From contig NZ_LVWI01000064.1 of NCBI RefSeq assembly GCF_001909055.1, positions 1-43,901 on the forward strand: a stretch of DNA of 43,901 nt, read 5' to 3'. Both the position numbers and the translations under genes were made by a program. Position 1 is the first letter of the stretch. Each line of letters opens with the position of its first letter. Source of the DNA: Paenibacillus helianthi. GTDB taxonomy: Bacteria; Bacillota; Bacilli; Paenibacillales; Paenibacillaceae. The notes beneath the pieces are model-generated. The model searched no databases, had not been told where the DNA came from, and saw nothing but the letters and a program-made list of their open reading frames with translations. Positions 22,792-32,642 of the stretch are shown piece after piece.

Positions 22792-24057
22792 TCAGACCAA
22801 TGCCTTCATAGCGATGTCGGTGCGGCTGTGCATTCCGGGAAATGAAATCTTTGCCGCACTGGCATATGCTGCTGAACGCGCTTCGGCAATGCTGGCTCCC
22901 ATGCCAACGACGCCCAGCACCCGTCCGCCATTGGTCACCCATGTCCCATCTTCCGTACGCGCAGTTCCGGCATGAAAAACCAGCTCATTGGCGCGGTCCC
23001 CGAGTCCTGAAATCGGCACTCCTTTTGGATAAGGGCCCGGGTATCCTTCGGAAGCCAAGACTACACATACAGCGGCTTCCTCGCTCCATTCAATCTCGAT
23101 ATCTGCGAGTCTTCCCTCGGTTACAGCAAGAAAGATCTCCAGCAGATCACTCTTTAATCTTGGAAGCACGACCTGTGTCTCGGGATCGCCAAAGCGTGCG
23201 TTAAATTCAATGGTCTTCGGTTTGCCCTCCGGAGAGATCATCAGACCGGCGAACAAGACGCCGCTGAATGGGCGGCCTTCCGCTACCATTGCCCGCGCAG
23301 TCGGCTTGATAATCGTTTCCAAGGCTTCCTGAATAATGGCCTCGTCAATATGCGGCAGAGGTGAATAGGTACCCATTCCGCCTGTATTGGGACCTTTGTC
23401 ATCGTCAAATGCAGGCTTGTGGTCCTGTGCAGCAGCCATCGGACGCACAGTTTCTCCATCAACAAAGGCAAGAATCGACATTTCCTGCCCGGCCAGAAAC
23501 TCCTCAATGACCACCTGTGCACCGGCTTCCCCAAACACCTTGGTCACCATAATATCCTGCAGGGCAAGCTCCGCTTCTTCACGGGAATAGGCCACGGTTA
23601 CGCCCTTTCCAGCCGCCAGCCCGTCTGCTTTAATGACAATCGGCAGGCCCTGGCTGCGTAAATAGGCGAGTGCGGCCTCATAATCGCTGAACTTCTCATA
23701 GGCTGCGGTAGGAATACTGTATTTATGCAGGAGGTCCTTCATAAAGGTCTTGCTGCCTTCAATTTCTGCCGCATTCTTGCGTGGTCCGAATACAGGAATA
23801 TCTTCCGCTTCAAATGCATCGACTATGCCAGCAGCAAGCGGATCATCCGGTCCGATAACCACATAGTCAATGTTCTTGTCCTTGGCAAAAGCGGTCAACT
23901 TATCGAACTCGAACACGTCGATCGGTACACATTCCGCAAGCTGTGCAATCCCGGCGTTGCCGGGTGCACAGTAGATTTTGCCGGCTTTGGGACTGCGGGA
24001 CAGGCTCCAGATGATAGCATGCTCCCGGCCGCCCCCGCCCACTACTAAAATATCCAT
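22792..24057 (-). CDS. purD: Phosphoribosylamine-glycine ligase
   Basis: ATP-grasp enzyme joining phosphoribosylamine and glycine to give GAR, step two of purine synthesis. 421 residues, normal length. N-terminal MDILVVGGGGREHAIIWSL; ATP-grasp signatures IVIKADGLAAGKGVTVA and PKTIEFNARFGDPETQVVLPR. The start at 24057 has GGGAGGG upstream; an in-frame extension into purH is not family-like. Last gene of the operon, 22 bases after purH. Confidence 0.97.
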   Translation of the reverse strand: MDILVVGGGGREHAIIWSLSRSPKAGKIYCAPGNAGIAQLAECVPIDVFEFDKLTAFAKDKNIDYVVIGPDDPLAAGIVDAFEAEDIPVFGPRKNAAEIEGSKTFMKDLLHKYSIPTAAYEKFSDYEAALAYLRSQGLPIVIKADGLAAGKGVTVAYSREEAELALQDIMVTKVFGEAGAQVVIEEFLAGQEMSILAFVDGETVRPMAAAQDHKPAFDDDKGPNTGGMGTYSPLPHIDEAIIQEALETIIKPTARAMVAEGRPFSGVLFAGLMISPEGKPKTIEFNARFGDPETQVVLPRLKSDLLEIFLAVTEGRLADIEIEWSEEAAVCVVLASEGYPGPYPKGVPISGLGDRANELVFHAGTARTEDGTWVTNGGRVLGVVGMGASIAEARSAAYASAAKISFPGMHSRTDIAMKALV

Positions 24058-24079
24058 TGAAATGAGCCCTCCCAGCGTT

Positions 24080-25627
24080 CTAGTGTTTGAAATGGCGAAC
24101 GCCGGTGAAGACCATGGCAATACCATATTCGTTAGCAACCTTGATGGACTCCTCGTCCTTGATGGAACCGCCTGGTTGAATGACTGCGGTTATCCCTGCT
24201 TTTGCTGCCATTTCCAGCGTATCGCCCATCGGGAAAAAGGCATCGGATGCTAATATGGAGCCTTTGGCTTTCTCCCCGGCCTGCTCGATGGCAATCTTCG
24301 CTGCACCGACACGGTTCATTTGGCCTGCGCCTACGCCGACTGTCATATCATCTGCCGCCAGCACAATCGCGTTAGATTTCACATGCTTAACGACCTTCCA
24401 GCCGAACAGCAGCTGCTTCAATTCTTCCTCTGTTGGCTTGCGGGTAGTCACTACCTGCAGCTCCTCAGGATTGACGGAATGCACATCGCTCTCCTGAACG
24501 ACCATGCCACCTTCAATTGAGGTCACCACAAAGCTCGATTTGCGCGCTGTAGCCGTGCTGAGATTTCCGAGTTTGAGCAGCCGGATGTTCTTTTTCTTCG
24601 TGAGAATTTCCAGCGCTTCGTCGGTAAAGCCCGGGGCCAGCACGATTTCCAGAAAAATATCCTTCAGCATATTGGCCGTATCGGCATCAATAATCCGGTT
24701 CGCGGCTACAATTCCGCCAAAGATGGAGGTTGGATCGGCATTATAAGCTTTTTGATAAGCTTCATATACACTTGCCCCAACGCCTACGCCGCAAGGATTC
24801 ATATGCTTAACTGCTACAACAGCCGGCTCTTCGAACTCCTTCACAATCTGTAAAGCCGCGTTGGCATCATTGATATTGTTGTAGGAGAGCTCTTTGCCGT
24901 GAAGCTGCTCGGCAGCCGTGAGTGTATCCTGGGCAGCCAGAGGTTTGCGGTAGAAGGCAGCCTTCTGATGCGGATTCTCCCCGTAACGCAGATCCTGAAT
25001 CTTCTCGTAGGTTACCGTATAGCGCTCCGGCAGCGGTTCACCGGTCACATTCGCCAGATAATCGGAAATCAGGGCATCGTAAGCCGCCGTGTGGCGGAAC
25101 ACTTTTGCCGCAAGACGTTTGCGGGTCTCTAGAGTCGTATCTCCGCCTGCGCGTACTTCCTCAAGCACGGTAGCATAATCAGCTGAATCCACTACCACAC
25201 TGACAAAGGCATGGTTCTTCGCCGCCGAACGCAGCATCGTCGGTCCGCCGATATCGATGTTCTCGATGGCTTCCTCATACGATACATCCGGTTTGGCAAT
25301 CGTCTCCGCGAACGGATAGAGATTTACCACGACCAGATCGATGTAGTCCAGACCCAGCTCCTGCATCTGACGCGTATGCTCCTCGTTGTCACGAACCGCC
25401 AGAAGGCCGCTGTGTACAGCCGGATGCAGTGTTTTAACACGTCCATCCATAATTTCCGGAAAGCCCGTCACATCAGAAATGCCGATGACCGGTACGCCTT
25501 CTTTGGCCAAAAGGGTGCTAGTGCCGCCTGTGGAGATGATTTCTACGCCCAATGCAGACAACTCGCGGCAAAAATCCACGATGCCCTGTTTGTCCGATAC
25601 GCTGACCAGCGCTCTTTTGATACTCAC
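24080..25627 (-). CDS. purH: Bifunctional AICAR formyltransferase/IMP cyclohydrolase
   Basis: Catalyses the last two steps to IMP. 515 residues. The N-terminal MGS-like cyclohydrolase domain begins IKRALVSVSDKQGIVDF and includes the TGGTS loop; the C-terminal formyltransferase part has KELSYNNINDANAAL, HMNPCGVG and the late GSIKDEESI. Start is GTG 25627 with AAGGGG upstream. Separated from purN by a 315-base spacer, unusual in this otherwise packed operon. Confidence 0.97.
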   Translation of the reverse strand: MSIKRALVSVSDKQGIVDFCRELSALGVEIISTGGTSTLLAKEGVPVIGISDVTGFPEIMDGRVKTLHPAVHSGLLAVRDNEEHTRQMQELGLDYIDLVVVNLYPFAETIAKPDVSYEEAIENIDIGGPTMLRSAAKNHAFVSVVVDSADYATVLEEVRAGGDTTLETRKRLAAKVFRHTAAYDALISDYLANVTGEPLPERYTVTYEKIQDLRYGENPHQKAAFYRKPLAAQDTLTAAEQLHGKELSYNNINDANAALQIVKEFEEPAVVAVKHMNPCGVGVGASVYEAYQKAYNADPTSIFGGIVAANRIIDADTANMLKDIFLEIVLAPGFTDEALEILTKKKNIRLLKLGNLSTATARKSSFVVTSIEGGMVVQESDVHSVNPEELQVVTTRKPTEEELKQLLFGWKVVKHVKSNAIVLAADDMTVGVGAGQMNRVGAAKIAIEQAGEKAKGSILASDAFFPMGDTLEMAAKAGITAVIQPGGSIKDEESIKVANEYGIAMVFTGVRHFKH

Positions 25628-25942
25628 TTTGAATAGTCCCCTTCCGGATGATGCTGAATTTAGTTACAGGTGAATCGGTACTGAAGCACTGCTATGTGAA
25701 AATTGGCCTTAGCTTTATTAGTTGAACTTTAGATAATCCCAATGGGTTCTGGTCGTAACTGCAGGGAATGTATGGATTTCTATCCGCACAACAATATTCG
25801 CACATAACCCTCCTGCTGCTCGACATCTGCTCCCCGCTTGTGCAATATTTCCCGAGAAATATCAGAACAGGTCAGGCTCGTCTGAGAAAGTCGATTCATG
25901 CGCTTATGAAGCTGCCTCTAGGACACATCCCGGACCAATATG
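25628..25942. other. 315-base spacer between purN and purH
   Basis: No gene seen. At about 25760-25795 a stretch (GGGAATGTATGGATTTCTATCCG) partly resembles the start of the hairpin element found at 27684 and 33967. The part at 25784-25862 has further imperfect inverted repeats built from GCACAA and AATATT. It would be transcribed as part of the operon mRNA. Confidence 0.5.
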
Positions 25943-26557
25943 CTATCTGCGGATAATGGTCTGTCTGCCCTCCAGCGTAACCTTCCCCTCAGCCAATGCA
26001 CGCACAACCTCGGGATACAGCTCATATTCGATTTTATGGATGCGTTCTGCCAGCGATTCCGGCGTGTCGCCAGCATTGACGACCACACTGCGCTGGGCAA
26101 TAACCGGACCGGTGTCCATCCCTCCATCGACAAAATGCACGGTGACTCCGGTCAGCTTGACGCCATACTCCAGAGCCTGGCCAATAGCGTCCTTACCGGC
26201 AAACGCAGGCAAAAGCGAAGGATGAATGTTAATAATCCGTCCTCCATAAGGTTCAAGCAAAACCGGGGTAATCAGCCGCATGTATCCGGCCAGCACAATC
26301 AGACCGATATCCCGGCGCTTCAGTTCAGCTACAATCTCGGCCTCATATAGCTCACGGCTTGCAAAATCCTTCGGCCGCAGCAGGAGGGAGGGAATACCCG
26401 CCTCCTCTGCCCGCTTCGCCACAGGTGCTTCCGGCTTGTCGGACACAAGCAGCTCAATACGGCCTCCTCCAAGCAGTCCTGCCCGCTCCGCCTCTGCCAG
26501 TGCGGCAAAATTGCTGCCCTGCCCAGAGGCAAAGACAGCGATCCGGCTCCACTGCAT
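25943..26557 (-). CDS. purN: Phosphoribosylglycinamide formyltransferase
   Basis: Uses 10-formyl-tetrahydrofolate to formylate GAR. 204 residues. Signature regions: FASGQGSNFAAL at the N terminus, LAGYMRLITPVLLEPYGGRIINIHPSLLPAFAGKDAIGQA with the catalytic Asn-His pair, and VHFVDGGMDTGPVIAQ with the Asp. The ATG overlaps the purM stop by one base (TGATG), implying translational coupling. Confidence 0.96.
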   Translation of the reverse strand: MQWSRIAVFASGQGSNFAALAEAERAGLLGGGRIELLVSDKPEAPVAKRAEEAGIPSLLLRPKDFASRELYEAEIVAELKRRDIGLIVLAGYMRLITPVLLEPYGGRIINIHPSLLPAFAGKDAIGQALEYGVKLTGVTVHFVDGGMDTGPVIAQRSVVVNAGDTPESLAERIHKIEYELYPEVVRALAEGKVTLEGRQTIIRR

Positions 26558-27597
26558 CAGACTTCAGCTCCCGTAAAGGTAACGATGCGATCCCCTTGCG
26601 TTACTGTACCAATCCGGTAAGCTTCTTCCCCGGCAGCCTTCAGCAGCTCCAGTGCACGCTCCCCATCAGCTTCAGCTACAACCATCACCAGACCTACACC
26701 CATATTAAAGGTGGTGAACATATCGCGGTTGCTCACATTGCCCTTCTTCTGCATCAACCCGAAAATCGGCAATATCGGCCAGGAGCCGTAGTTGATGTCT
26801 ACATTCACATGGTCCGGCAGTACGCGCGGAATATTCTCAATGAACCCGCCTCCGGTAATATGCGCCATACCTTTGACCGGAAGCTGCTCCAGCAGTGCCA
26901 GCAACGGCTTCACATAGATCTTGGTAGGTGCAAGCAGCACATCTACCAGCGGAGCGCCCAGCTCTGGAACCACAGCGCTCAGTTCATAGCCGTCTTCCTC
27001 CAGCAAAAGCTTACGCACCAGCGAGAACCCGTTGCTGTGCACCCCACTGGAAGCCAGACCAATGACTGTATCTCCAGGCGCAATGTCCGCACCTGTTACC
27101 AGCTTGGCCTTGTCCGCCACACCCACCGTGAATCCGGCGATATCATATTCGCCTGCTGAATACATACCCGGCATCTCCGCAGTCTCGCCGCCGATCAGCG
27201 CGCAGCCTGCCTGATGGCAGCCTTCAGCGATCCCGGCAACAATGGCCTCAATCTTCTCCGGCACCACCTTGTCGCAGGCCAGGTAATCGAGGAAGAACAA
27301 CGGCTCTGCACCCTGTACTACAATATCATTCACACACATGGCTACGGCATCAATACCAATCTTGTCGTGGCGGTCGGCCGCGAAAGCAATTTTGAGCTTC
27401 GTGCCCACCCCATCGGTTCCCGATACGAGCACCGGCTCTTCATACTTGTCTTTATTGAGACCAAAGAGCGCTCCGAAGCCGCCCAGCTCCGTCATAACTT
27501 CCGGACGGTACGTGCGCTTCACATGCTTTTTCATGCGTTCAACCGCTTCATTGCCAGCCGCAATATCCACTCCGGCGTTTTTGTAAGCTTCTGACAC
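26557..27597 (-). CDS. purM: Phosphoribosylformylglycinamidine cyclo-ligase
   Basis: ATP-dependent ring closure of FGAM to AIR. Start set at GTG 27597, giving MSEAYKNAGVDIAAGNEAV and 346 residues, the same N terminus and length I recall for B. subtilis PurM; GAGGTG lies six bases ahead. A GTG three codons earlier is possible. AIRS-family features: VSGTDGVGTKL, GGETAEMPGMY, GVHSNGFSLVRK and HITGGGFIENIPR. A 645-base repeat-filled spacer separates it from purF. Confidence 0.97.
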   Translation of the reverse strand: MSEAYKNAGVDIAAGNEAVERMKKHVKRTYRPEVMTELGGFGALFGLNKDKYEEPVLVSGTDGVGTKLKIAFAADRHDKIGIDAVAMCVNDIVVQGAEPLFFLDYLACDKVVPEKIEAIVAGIAEGCHQAGCALIGGETAEMPGMYSAGEYDIAGFTVGVADKAKLVTGADIAPGDTVIGLASSGVHSNGFSLVRKLLLEEDGYELSAVVPELGAPLVDVLLAPTKIYVKPLLALLEQLPVKGMAHITGGGFIENIPRVLPDHVNVDINYGSWPILPIFGLMQKKGNVSNRDMFTTFNMGVGLVMVVAEADGERALELLKAAGEEAYRIGTVTQGDRIVTFTGAEV

Positions 27598-27683
27598 TTG
27601 GGACACCTCATTTGAATTAGTTTAGAGCGCGTGTGGTCGGGGCGGCAGGGATTTGAAGCTGGGGTGGTTATTATCGTGATTAC

Positions 27684-27803
27684 AAGGAATGTTTGGACTT
27701 CCGATTGCTGTTATGGTTGGATTTCTTTGATTTGAACCGCTCTTCGCGGTAGAAATCCACCCATAAAGGCAAGCGCTACGCTTCTCCAGTTCCAAACTTC
27801 CTC
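27684..27803 (-). repeat. Hairpin element, copy A (purF-purM spacer)
   Basis: About 120 bases forming a long imperfect stem. Central arms 27711-27726 and 27751-27766 are 16 bases with one mismatch and enclose a small ACCGC/GCGGT hairpin (27736-27750). Outer arms GTTTGGA and TCCAAAC pair further out. A related copy is at 33967-34088. Shown on the minus strand because it lies in the operon transcript; orientation is otherwise arbitrary. Confidence 0.75.
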
Positions 27804-27908
27804 TCCATCACTCCAACCACCGGGTTCAAACCCGGCCGCAAGCCGGACTTACGCGCCTTGCACAGGGCAGTCAGTCGGCGCTCTTGGCGAAGCCAAGCGC
27901 CTCCTTTA

Positions 27909-28045
27909 GCGAGAGCACCCCCGCTTTTGCGAAGCAAACAGGACGGGGGCTTGAGCCTTTGGTGTTGCCGCACGAGGCGAAGCCGTGCGCTCCTCGGGCG
28001 AGAGCACCCCCGCTTTTGCGAAGCAAACAGGACGGGGGCTTGAGC
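27909..28045. repeat. Two identical 48-bp repeats with GGCGAAGCC hairpins
   Basis: 27909-27956 and 27998-28045 are identical over 48 bases and 89 bases apart. Each holds CCCCCG...CGGGGG around GCTTTTGCGAAGC. Before each lies a related hairpin, CTTGGCGAAGCCAAG (from about 27883) and CACGAGGCGAAGCCGTG (from about 27971), so the true unit is about 89 bases repeated twice. A further hairpin, CCCCCTTTGCAAGGGGG, is at 28205-28221. Repeats fill the purF-purM spacer; no gene seen there. Confidence 0.85.
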
Positions 28046-28242
28046 TCCTAGGCCCGGCGAGGCAGCATGCCGCCAGGGCGCGGTGCGCTGTTGAGCGTGT
28101 CCGCAGGACAAAGCGGGCACCCGCACCCACGCCCTCTTAGAAAGCTAAAAACAATCTCCTACCGCCAAACTTTCGGGTGGCCGGAGGGCAGCGCCCTTCG
28201 GAATCCCCCTTTGCAAGGGGGACTTAGGGGGATGAACCCATA

Positions 28243-29739
28243 TTAACAAGAGCATCCGTCCTTCTCTTCCCCGCCGAAATCCACCTGCGTCGGGTAATCA
28301 TTATCGAAACAGGACAGGCACAAACCGCCTTTGTAATCCCCGCTGTTATACCCGCCGATGGACTGAATCAGGCCCTCCGGGGAGAGGAACGCCAGCGAAT
28401 CGGCATTGATCTCTTCACACATTTCGGCAATCGTCTTGTAAGAGGCGATCAGCTCGCGGCGGTCCGGTGTATCGATGCCGTAGAAGCAAGGATTCTTGAA
28501 TGGCGGTGAAGTAATCCGCACATGGACTTCGGTTGCTCCGGCTTCACGTAGCAGGTTGACGATCCGGCGCGAGGTAGTGCCGCGTACGATGGAATCGTCG
28601 ATCATGACTACGCGCTGGCCTTCAACGACGCGGCGGACTGCGCTCAGCTTCATCTTTACGCCCTGCTCACGAAGTTCCTGGCTGGGCTGGATGAAGGTCC
28701 GGCCCGTGTATTTGTTCTTGATGAGGCCAAGCTCATAAGGAATACCCGTCTGTTCTGCAAAGCCGATGGCTGCTGAGATACTGGAGTCCGGTACCCCCGT
28801 TACGATGTCTGCATCCACGAACGCTTCCAGGGCCATACGGCTGCCCATCCGCTTACGGGCGGAGTGCAGGTTGGATCCGTTCAGATCGCTGTCGGGACGG
28901 GCGAAATAAATATATTCCATGGCACACAGTGCTTTGCGCTGCGGCTCAGCGAACCGGTCTTCCTTGAAGCCGTTCTGATCAAGTACCAGCAATTCGCCGG
29001 GCTCAATGTCACGGACGAACTGAGCACCAATGACTTCCAGTGCGCAGGATTCCGAAGCGAAAACATAGGCTTCCCCTACACGTCCCATCACTAGCGGGCG
29101 GAGGCCATGCGTATCGGATGCTACGATCAGCTTGTCGTTCGTCATCAGCAGGAAGGCAAAGCCTCCCACGAGCTGCTTAAGCGCATCTTTGGTCGCTTCG
29201 ACAAAATCCTTCTGCGACCTCGCAATCAGATGCGCCAGGACTTCCGTGTCACTTGTGGTCTGGAAAATCGAGCCGCCCTGCTCCAGCTGTTTGCGGATCA
29301 GCGGCTCATTGACGATGTTCCCGTTGGTGGCGATCGCCAGATCCCCGTCACGGTATTTAAAGACCAGCGGCTGCGCATTAGTCAGCCGGCTGTCGCCACT
29401 GGTGGAATAGCGCACATGGCCAATGGACATATTGCCGATCAGAGAGGCGATTTTGTCCTTGTCGAACACTTCTTTGACCAGTCCCATACCCCGGTGATAG
29501 TTGAAGTCACGTCCATCCGCCACGCAGATGCCCGCACTCTCTTCTCCCCGGTGCTGCAGAGCGTGCAGGCCGTAGTACGACATGGAGGCGGCCTCCGGGT
29601 GTCCAAAGACCCCGAAGACGCCGCATTCTTCTTTTAGCGTGTCAAAAATATCTCCCGAGCCCGTTCCTTCGTTGTAAAAGTCGCCGGTCCACAGGATAGG
29701 GGTCTCCTGCTTGTTCCCGGTCTTTATTTCATAAGACAT
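28243..29739 (-). CDS. purF: Amidophosphoribosyltransferase
   Basis: First committed step: PRPP + glutamine to phosphoribosylamine. 498 residues. The Ntn glutaminase domain starts at Cys39 in EECGVFGVFGH after a pro-peptide of 38 residues, longer than the 11 residues I recall for B. subtilis. The PRPP-binding motif is VVMIDDSIVRGTTSRRI. Cys residues near the end (CLSCFDNDYPT) fit the [4Fe-4S] enzymes of Gram-positives. Start ATG 29739 overlaps purL by 16 bases, with GGGAGG ahead. Feedback inhibition by nucleotides is a family property. Confidence 0.97.
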   Translation of the reverse strand: MSYEIKTGNKQETPILWTGDFYNEGTGSGDIFDTLKEECGVFGVFGHPEAASMSYYGLHALQHRGEESAGICVADGRDFNYHRGMGLVKEVFDKDKIASLIGNMSIGHVRYSTSGDSRLTNAQPLVFKYRDGDLAIATNGNIVNEPLIRKQLEQGGSIFQTTSDTEVLAHLIARSQKDFVEATKDALKQLVGGFAFLLMTNDKLIVASDTHGLRPLVMGRVGEAYVFASESCALEVIGAQFVRDIEPGELLVLDQNGFKEDRFAEPQRKALCAMEYIYFARPDSDLNGSNLHSARKRMGSRMALEAFVDADIVTGVPDSSISAAIGFAEQTGIPYELGLIKNKYTGRTFIQPSQELREQGVKMKLSAVRRVVEGQRVVMIDDSIVRGTTSRRIVNLLREAGATEVHVRITSPPFKNPCFYGIDTPDRRELIASYKTIAEMCEEINADSLAFLSPEGLIQSIGGYNSGDYKGGLCLSCFDNDYPTQVDFGGEEKDGCSC

Positions 29740-31970
29740 GGAATAGCATCCTCCCAAGTGATTTTTAATGCCTCTACAGCCTCATCCAGTGCGGATGCGC
29801 CGTCCAGGGACACACGAAGTCTATCGCCACCGACGGTTCCGATGATTTCTACCGGTACACCGTAAGCAGCTACCGCTGCTTTCAGCTCTTCCGCACGGTC
29901 AGGTGCCGATGTCAGCACAATGCGGGACTGGCTCTCGCTGAACAGCGCCACATCCGGGCGCAGTCCGCCAGCGGACAGCTTCACATTTGCGCCAATCGAA
30001 CCGCTGATGCAGCTCTCCGCCAGTGCTACAGCTAAACCGCCTTCCGAAAGGTCATGCGCCGAGCGGACCAGACCGCTACGGATGGTGCCGAGCACAGCAT
30101 CCAGCAGCTTTTGCTCTGTAGCCAGATCCAGTTCTGGCGGACGTCCTTCAGTCAAGCCATGTACGGCATACTGGAACTCACTTCCGCCAAGCTCTGCTTT
30201 GGTTACACCCAGCAGCAGAATAGCATCACCTTCTTGCTTGAAGGCTTGTGTAGTAATGTGATCGGTATCTTCAACCAGTCCCACCATACCGACAACCGGG
30301 GTAGGATAGATGGCGCCGGCAGCATTTTCGTTGTACAAGCTGACATTTCCGCCGATAACCGGCGTATCCAGCACACGACAGGCTTCAGCCATACCGTCTA
30401 CCGCCCGTTCCATCTGCCAGAAAATCTCCGGCTTCTCCGGGCTGCCAAAGTTTAGGTTATCCGTAATCGCCAGCGGCTTCGCCCCGGAACAAACGATGTT
30501 ACGCGCTGCTTCACTTACCGCGATACGTCCGCCCACTTCAGGGTCCAGATAGACATAACGTCCGTTGCAGTCTGTAGTCATTGCCAGGCCTTTGCGTGTG
30601 CCGTGAATCGTTACCACTGCCGCATCCGAGCCTGGGCGCACCGCTGTGCTGGTCCGTACCATATAATCATATTGGTTATACACCCATGCTTTGCTTGCCA
30701 CTGTCGGTGAAGCCAGTATAGTGTGCAGTGCACCGCCAAGATCAGTTACCTCGACATAGCGCAGCGTGTCAACACTGGCGTTCTCCTCATAGTAGGCAGG
30801 AACTGCAGATGGTTTTTTATAGATCGGGCATTCATCCACAAGAGCCGTTACGGGCATATCGCCAACAACCTCGCCGTGATGGAACAGCTTCAGACGTCCG
30901 TCATCCGTTACCTTGCCCACCTTGCGGCAAATGACACCCCAGCGGTCAAAAATCTCTTGTGCCTGTGCCTCATCCTTAGGCTCTACCACAAACAGCATCC
31001 GCTCTTGTGATTCAGAGAGCATCATTTCGTAAGGCGTCATACCGTCTTCACGCTGTGGCACCTGGTCCAGATAGAGTTCAAGACCATTGCCCGCTTTACT
31101 TGCCATTTCAGCACTGGAACAGGTCAGTCCGGCTGCGCCCATATCCTGAATGCCAAGCACGATGCCGCTGTCGATCAGCTCCAGGCAGGATTCCATGACC
31201 AGCTTTTCCATAAACGGATCGCCGACCTGCACTGCAGTCTTCTTGGCTTCCGATTCTTCGCTCAGCTCCACGGAGGCAAAGGTTGCCCCGTGAATTCCGT
31301 CGCGTCCGGTAGGCGGACCAACGTAAAACACTGGATTGCCCACACCTTTAGCGACACCGCGCTGGATTTTATCATGATCAATGAGTCCGACACACATCGC
31401 ATTGACCAGCGGATTGCCGTCATAGCTGTTGTCGAACATAATTTCGCCGCCCACTGTAGGAATTCCGATACAGTTACCGTAGCCTGCGATACCGGATACC
31501 ACATGCTCGAACAAATATTTAACCCGGTCACTTTCGAGCTTACCGAAACGCAGGGAGTTCAACAGAGCTACCGGTCTTGCTCCCATCGAGAAAATATCGC
31601 GGATAATCCCGCCCACCCCTGTCGCCGCGCCCTGATAAGGCTCGACCGCCGACGGATGGTTGTGACTTTCGATTTTGAATACAACCGCCTGGTTGTCACC
31701 GATGTCTACGATACCCGCACCTTCACCAGGTCCCATCAGTACACGCGGCCCGCTTGTAGGGAAACGTCCCAGCAGCGGTTTGGAGTTCTTATAGGCGCAG
31801 TGCTCGGACCACATTACGCTGAAGACCCCGATTTCTGTATAGTTTGGCTTGCGGCCCATGAAAGAAGTGATGAGCTCATATTCGCTGTCCGACACACCGA
31901 ATTGACTGTAGATTTTCTGCTCCGCGATTTGCTCTGCGGTCGGCTCCTTAGCGGATACTTGCTGCGTCAT
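29724..31970 (-). CDS. purL: FGAM synthase subunit II
   Basis: Large ATP-dependent subunit of the three-part PurLQS complex that converts FGAR to FGAM. 748 residues, the Gram-positive small PurL length. Features: EHCAYKNSKPLL, FKIESHNHPSAVEPYQGAAT, and the second AIRS-like half with TDNLNFGSPEKPEIFWQ and HDLSEGGLAVALAES. It overlaps purQ by 23 bases; GGAGGG precedes the ATG. No glutaminase domain, as expected with a separate purQ. Confidence 0.97.
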   Translation of the reverse strand: MTQQVSAKEPTAEQIAEQKIYSQFGVSDSEYELITSFMGRKPNYTEIGVFSVMWSEHCAYKNSKPLLGRFPTSGPRVLMGPGEGAGIVDIGDNQAVVFKIESHNHPSAVEPYQGAATGVGGIIRDIFSMGARPVALLNSLRFGKLESDRVKYLFEHVVSGIAGYGNCIGIPTVGGEIMFDNSYDGNPLVNAMCVGLIDHDKIQRGVAKGVGNPVFYVGPPTGRDGIHGATFASVELSEESEAKKTAVQVGDPFMEKLVMESCLELIDSGIVLGIQDMGAAGLTCSSAEMASKAGNGLELYLDQVPQREDGMTPYEMMLSESQERMLFVVEPKDEAQAQEIFDRWGVICRKVGKVTDDGRLKLFHHGEVVGDMPVTALVDECPIYKKPSAVPAYYEENASVDTLRYVEVTDLGGALHTILASPTVASKAWVYNQYDYMVRTSTAVRPGSDAAVVTIHGTRKGLAMTTDCNGRYVYLDPEVGGRIAVSEAARNIVCSGAKPLAITDNLNFGSPEKPEIFWQMERAVDGMAEACRVLDTPVIGGNVSLYNENAAGAIYPTPVVGMVGLVEDTDHITTQAFKQEGDAILLLGVTKAELGGSEFQYAVHGLTEGRPPELDLATEQKLLDAVLGTIRSGLVRSAHDLSEGGLAVALAESCISGSIGANVKLSAGGLRPDVALFSESQSRIVLTSAPDRAEELKAAVAAYGVPVEIIGTVGGDRLRVSLDGASALDEAVEALKITWEDAIPCLMK

Positions 31971-32637
31971 AACGATCCCTCCATGTCTTGAGAATGGATG
32001 TGAACATCCGTTTGCCGTCTTCCGAACCCAGCAGGCTGTTCGCCGCGCGTTCCGGGTGAGGCATCATGCCAACCACATTGCCCTGCACATTGCAAATTCC
32101 CGCAATATGTTCCACAGAACCGTTAGGGTTATCGCTGTAAGTGAAGACGATCTGATTGTTAGCTTTTAGTCCGGCCAGAGTCTCTTCATCGCAGTAGTAG
32201 TTGCCTTCACCGTGTGCGATTGGAATGACGATCTCTTCATCCTTCGCATAATCAATAGTAAACGGGGTAGTGTTATTAACCACCTTAAGCACCGAATCAT
32301 GACAGCGGAACTTCATCGACATGTTGCGGCGAAGTGCTCCCGGCAGTAAGCCGGCTTCGGTCAAAATTTGGAACCCGTTGCAGATGCCCAGCACATATTT
32401 GCCCTGTTCTACCGCTTTGGCCACTTCGGCCATGACCGGAGCAAACCGGGAAATCGCGCCGCAGCGCAGATAATCACCATAAGAGAAACCGCCTGGTACA
32501 ATAATGCAGTCATAGTCGGACAGATCCGTCGCCGTATGCCACACGTAATCTACAGGCTCACCCAGGCTGTCTTCTACAGCTTTGTAGCAGTCAATGTCAC
32601 AATTGGAGCCCGGAAAGACAAGTACAGCAAATTTCAT
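31948..32637 (-). CDS. purQ: FGAM synthase subunit I (glutaminase)
   Basis: Class I glutamine amidotransferase that supplies ammonia to PurL. 229 residues. Nucleophile Cys in VLGICNGFQILTEAGLLPG; the His-x-Glu pair near the C terminus in MMPHPERAAN. The start MKFAVLVFPGSNCDID at 32637 lies five bases after purS, with GGAGGAC inside the purS end; an extended frame into purS is not used. Forms PurLQS with PurS. Confidence 0.97.
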   Translation of the reverse strand: MKFAVLVFPGSNCDIDCYKAVEDSLGEPVDYVWHTATDLSDYDCIIVPGGFSYGDYLRCGAISRFAPVMAEVAKAVEQGKYVLGICNGFQILTEAGLLPGALRRNMSMKFRCHDSVLKVVNNTTPFTIDYAKDEEIVIPIAHGEGNYYCDEETLAGLKANNQIVFTYSDNPNGSVEHIAGICNVQGNVVGMMPHPERAANSLLGSEDGKRMFTSILKTWRDRYDAASIR

Positions 32638-32642
32638 GACTT

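Noticed and set aside
27776..28130. Minus-strand frames of 74-116 codons in the purF-purM spacer
   Set aside because: They arise from the GC-rich repeats; translations are repetitive and Arg/Ala-rich with no ribosome site.
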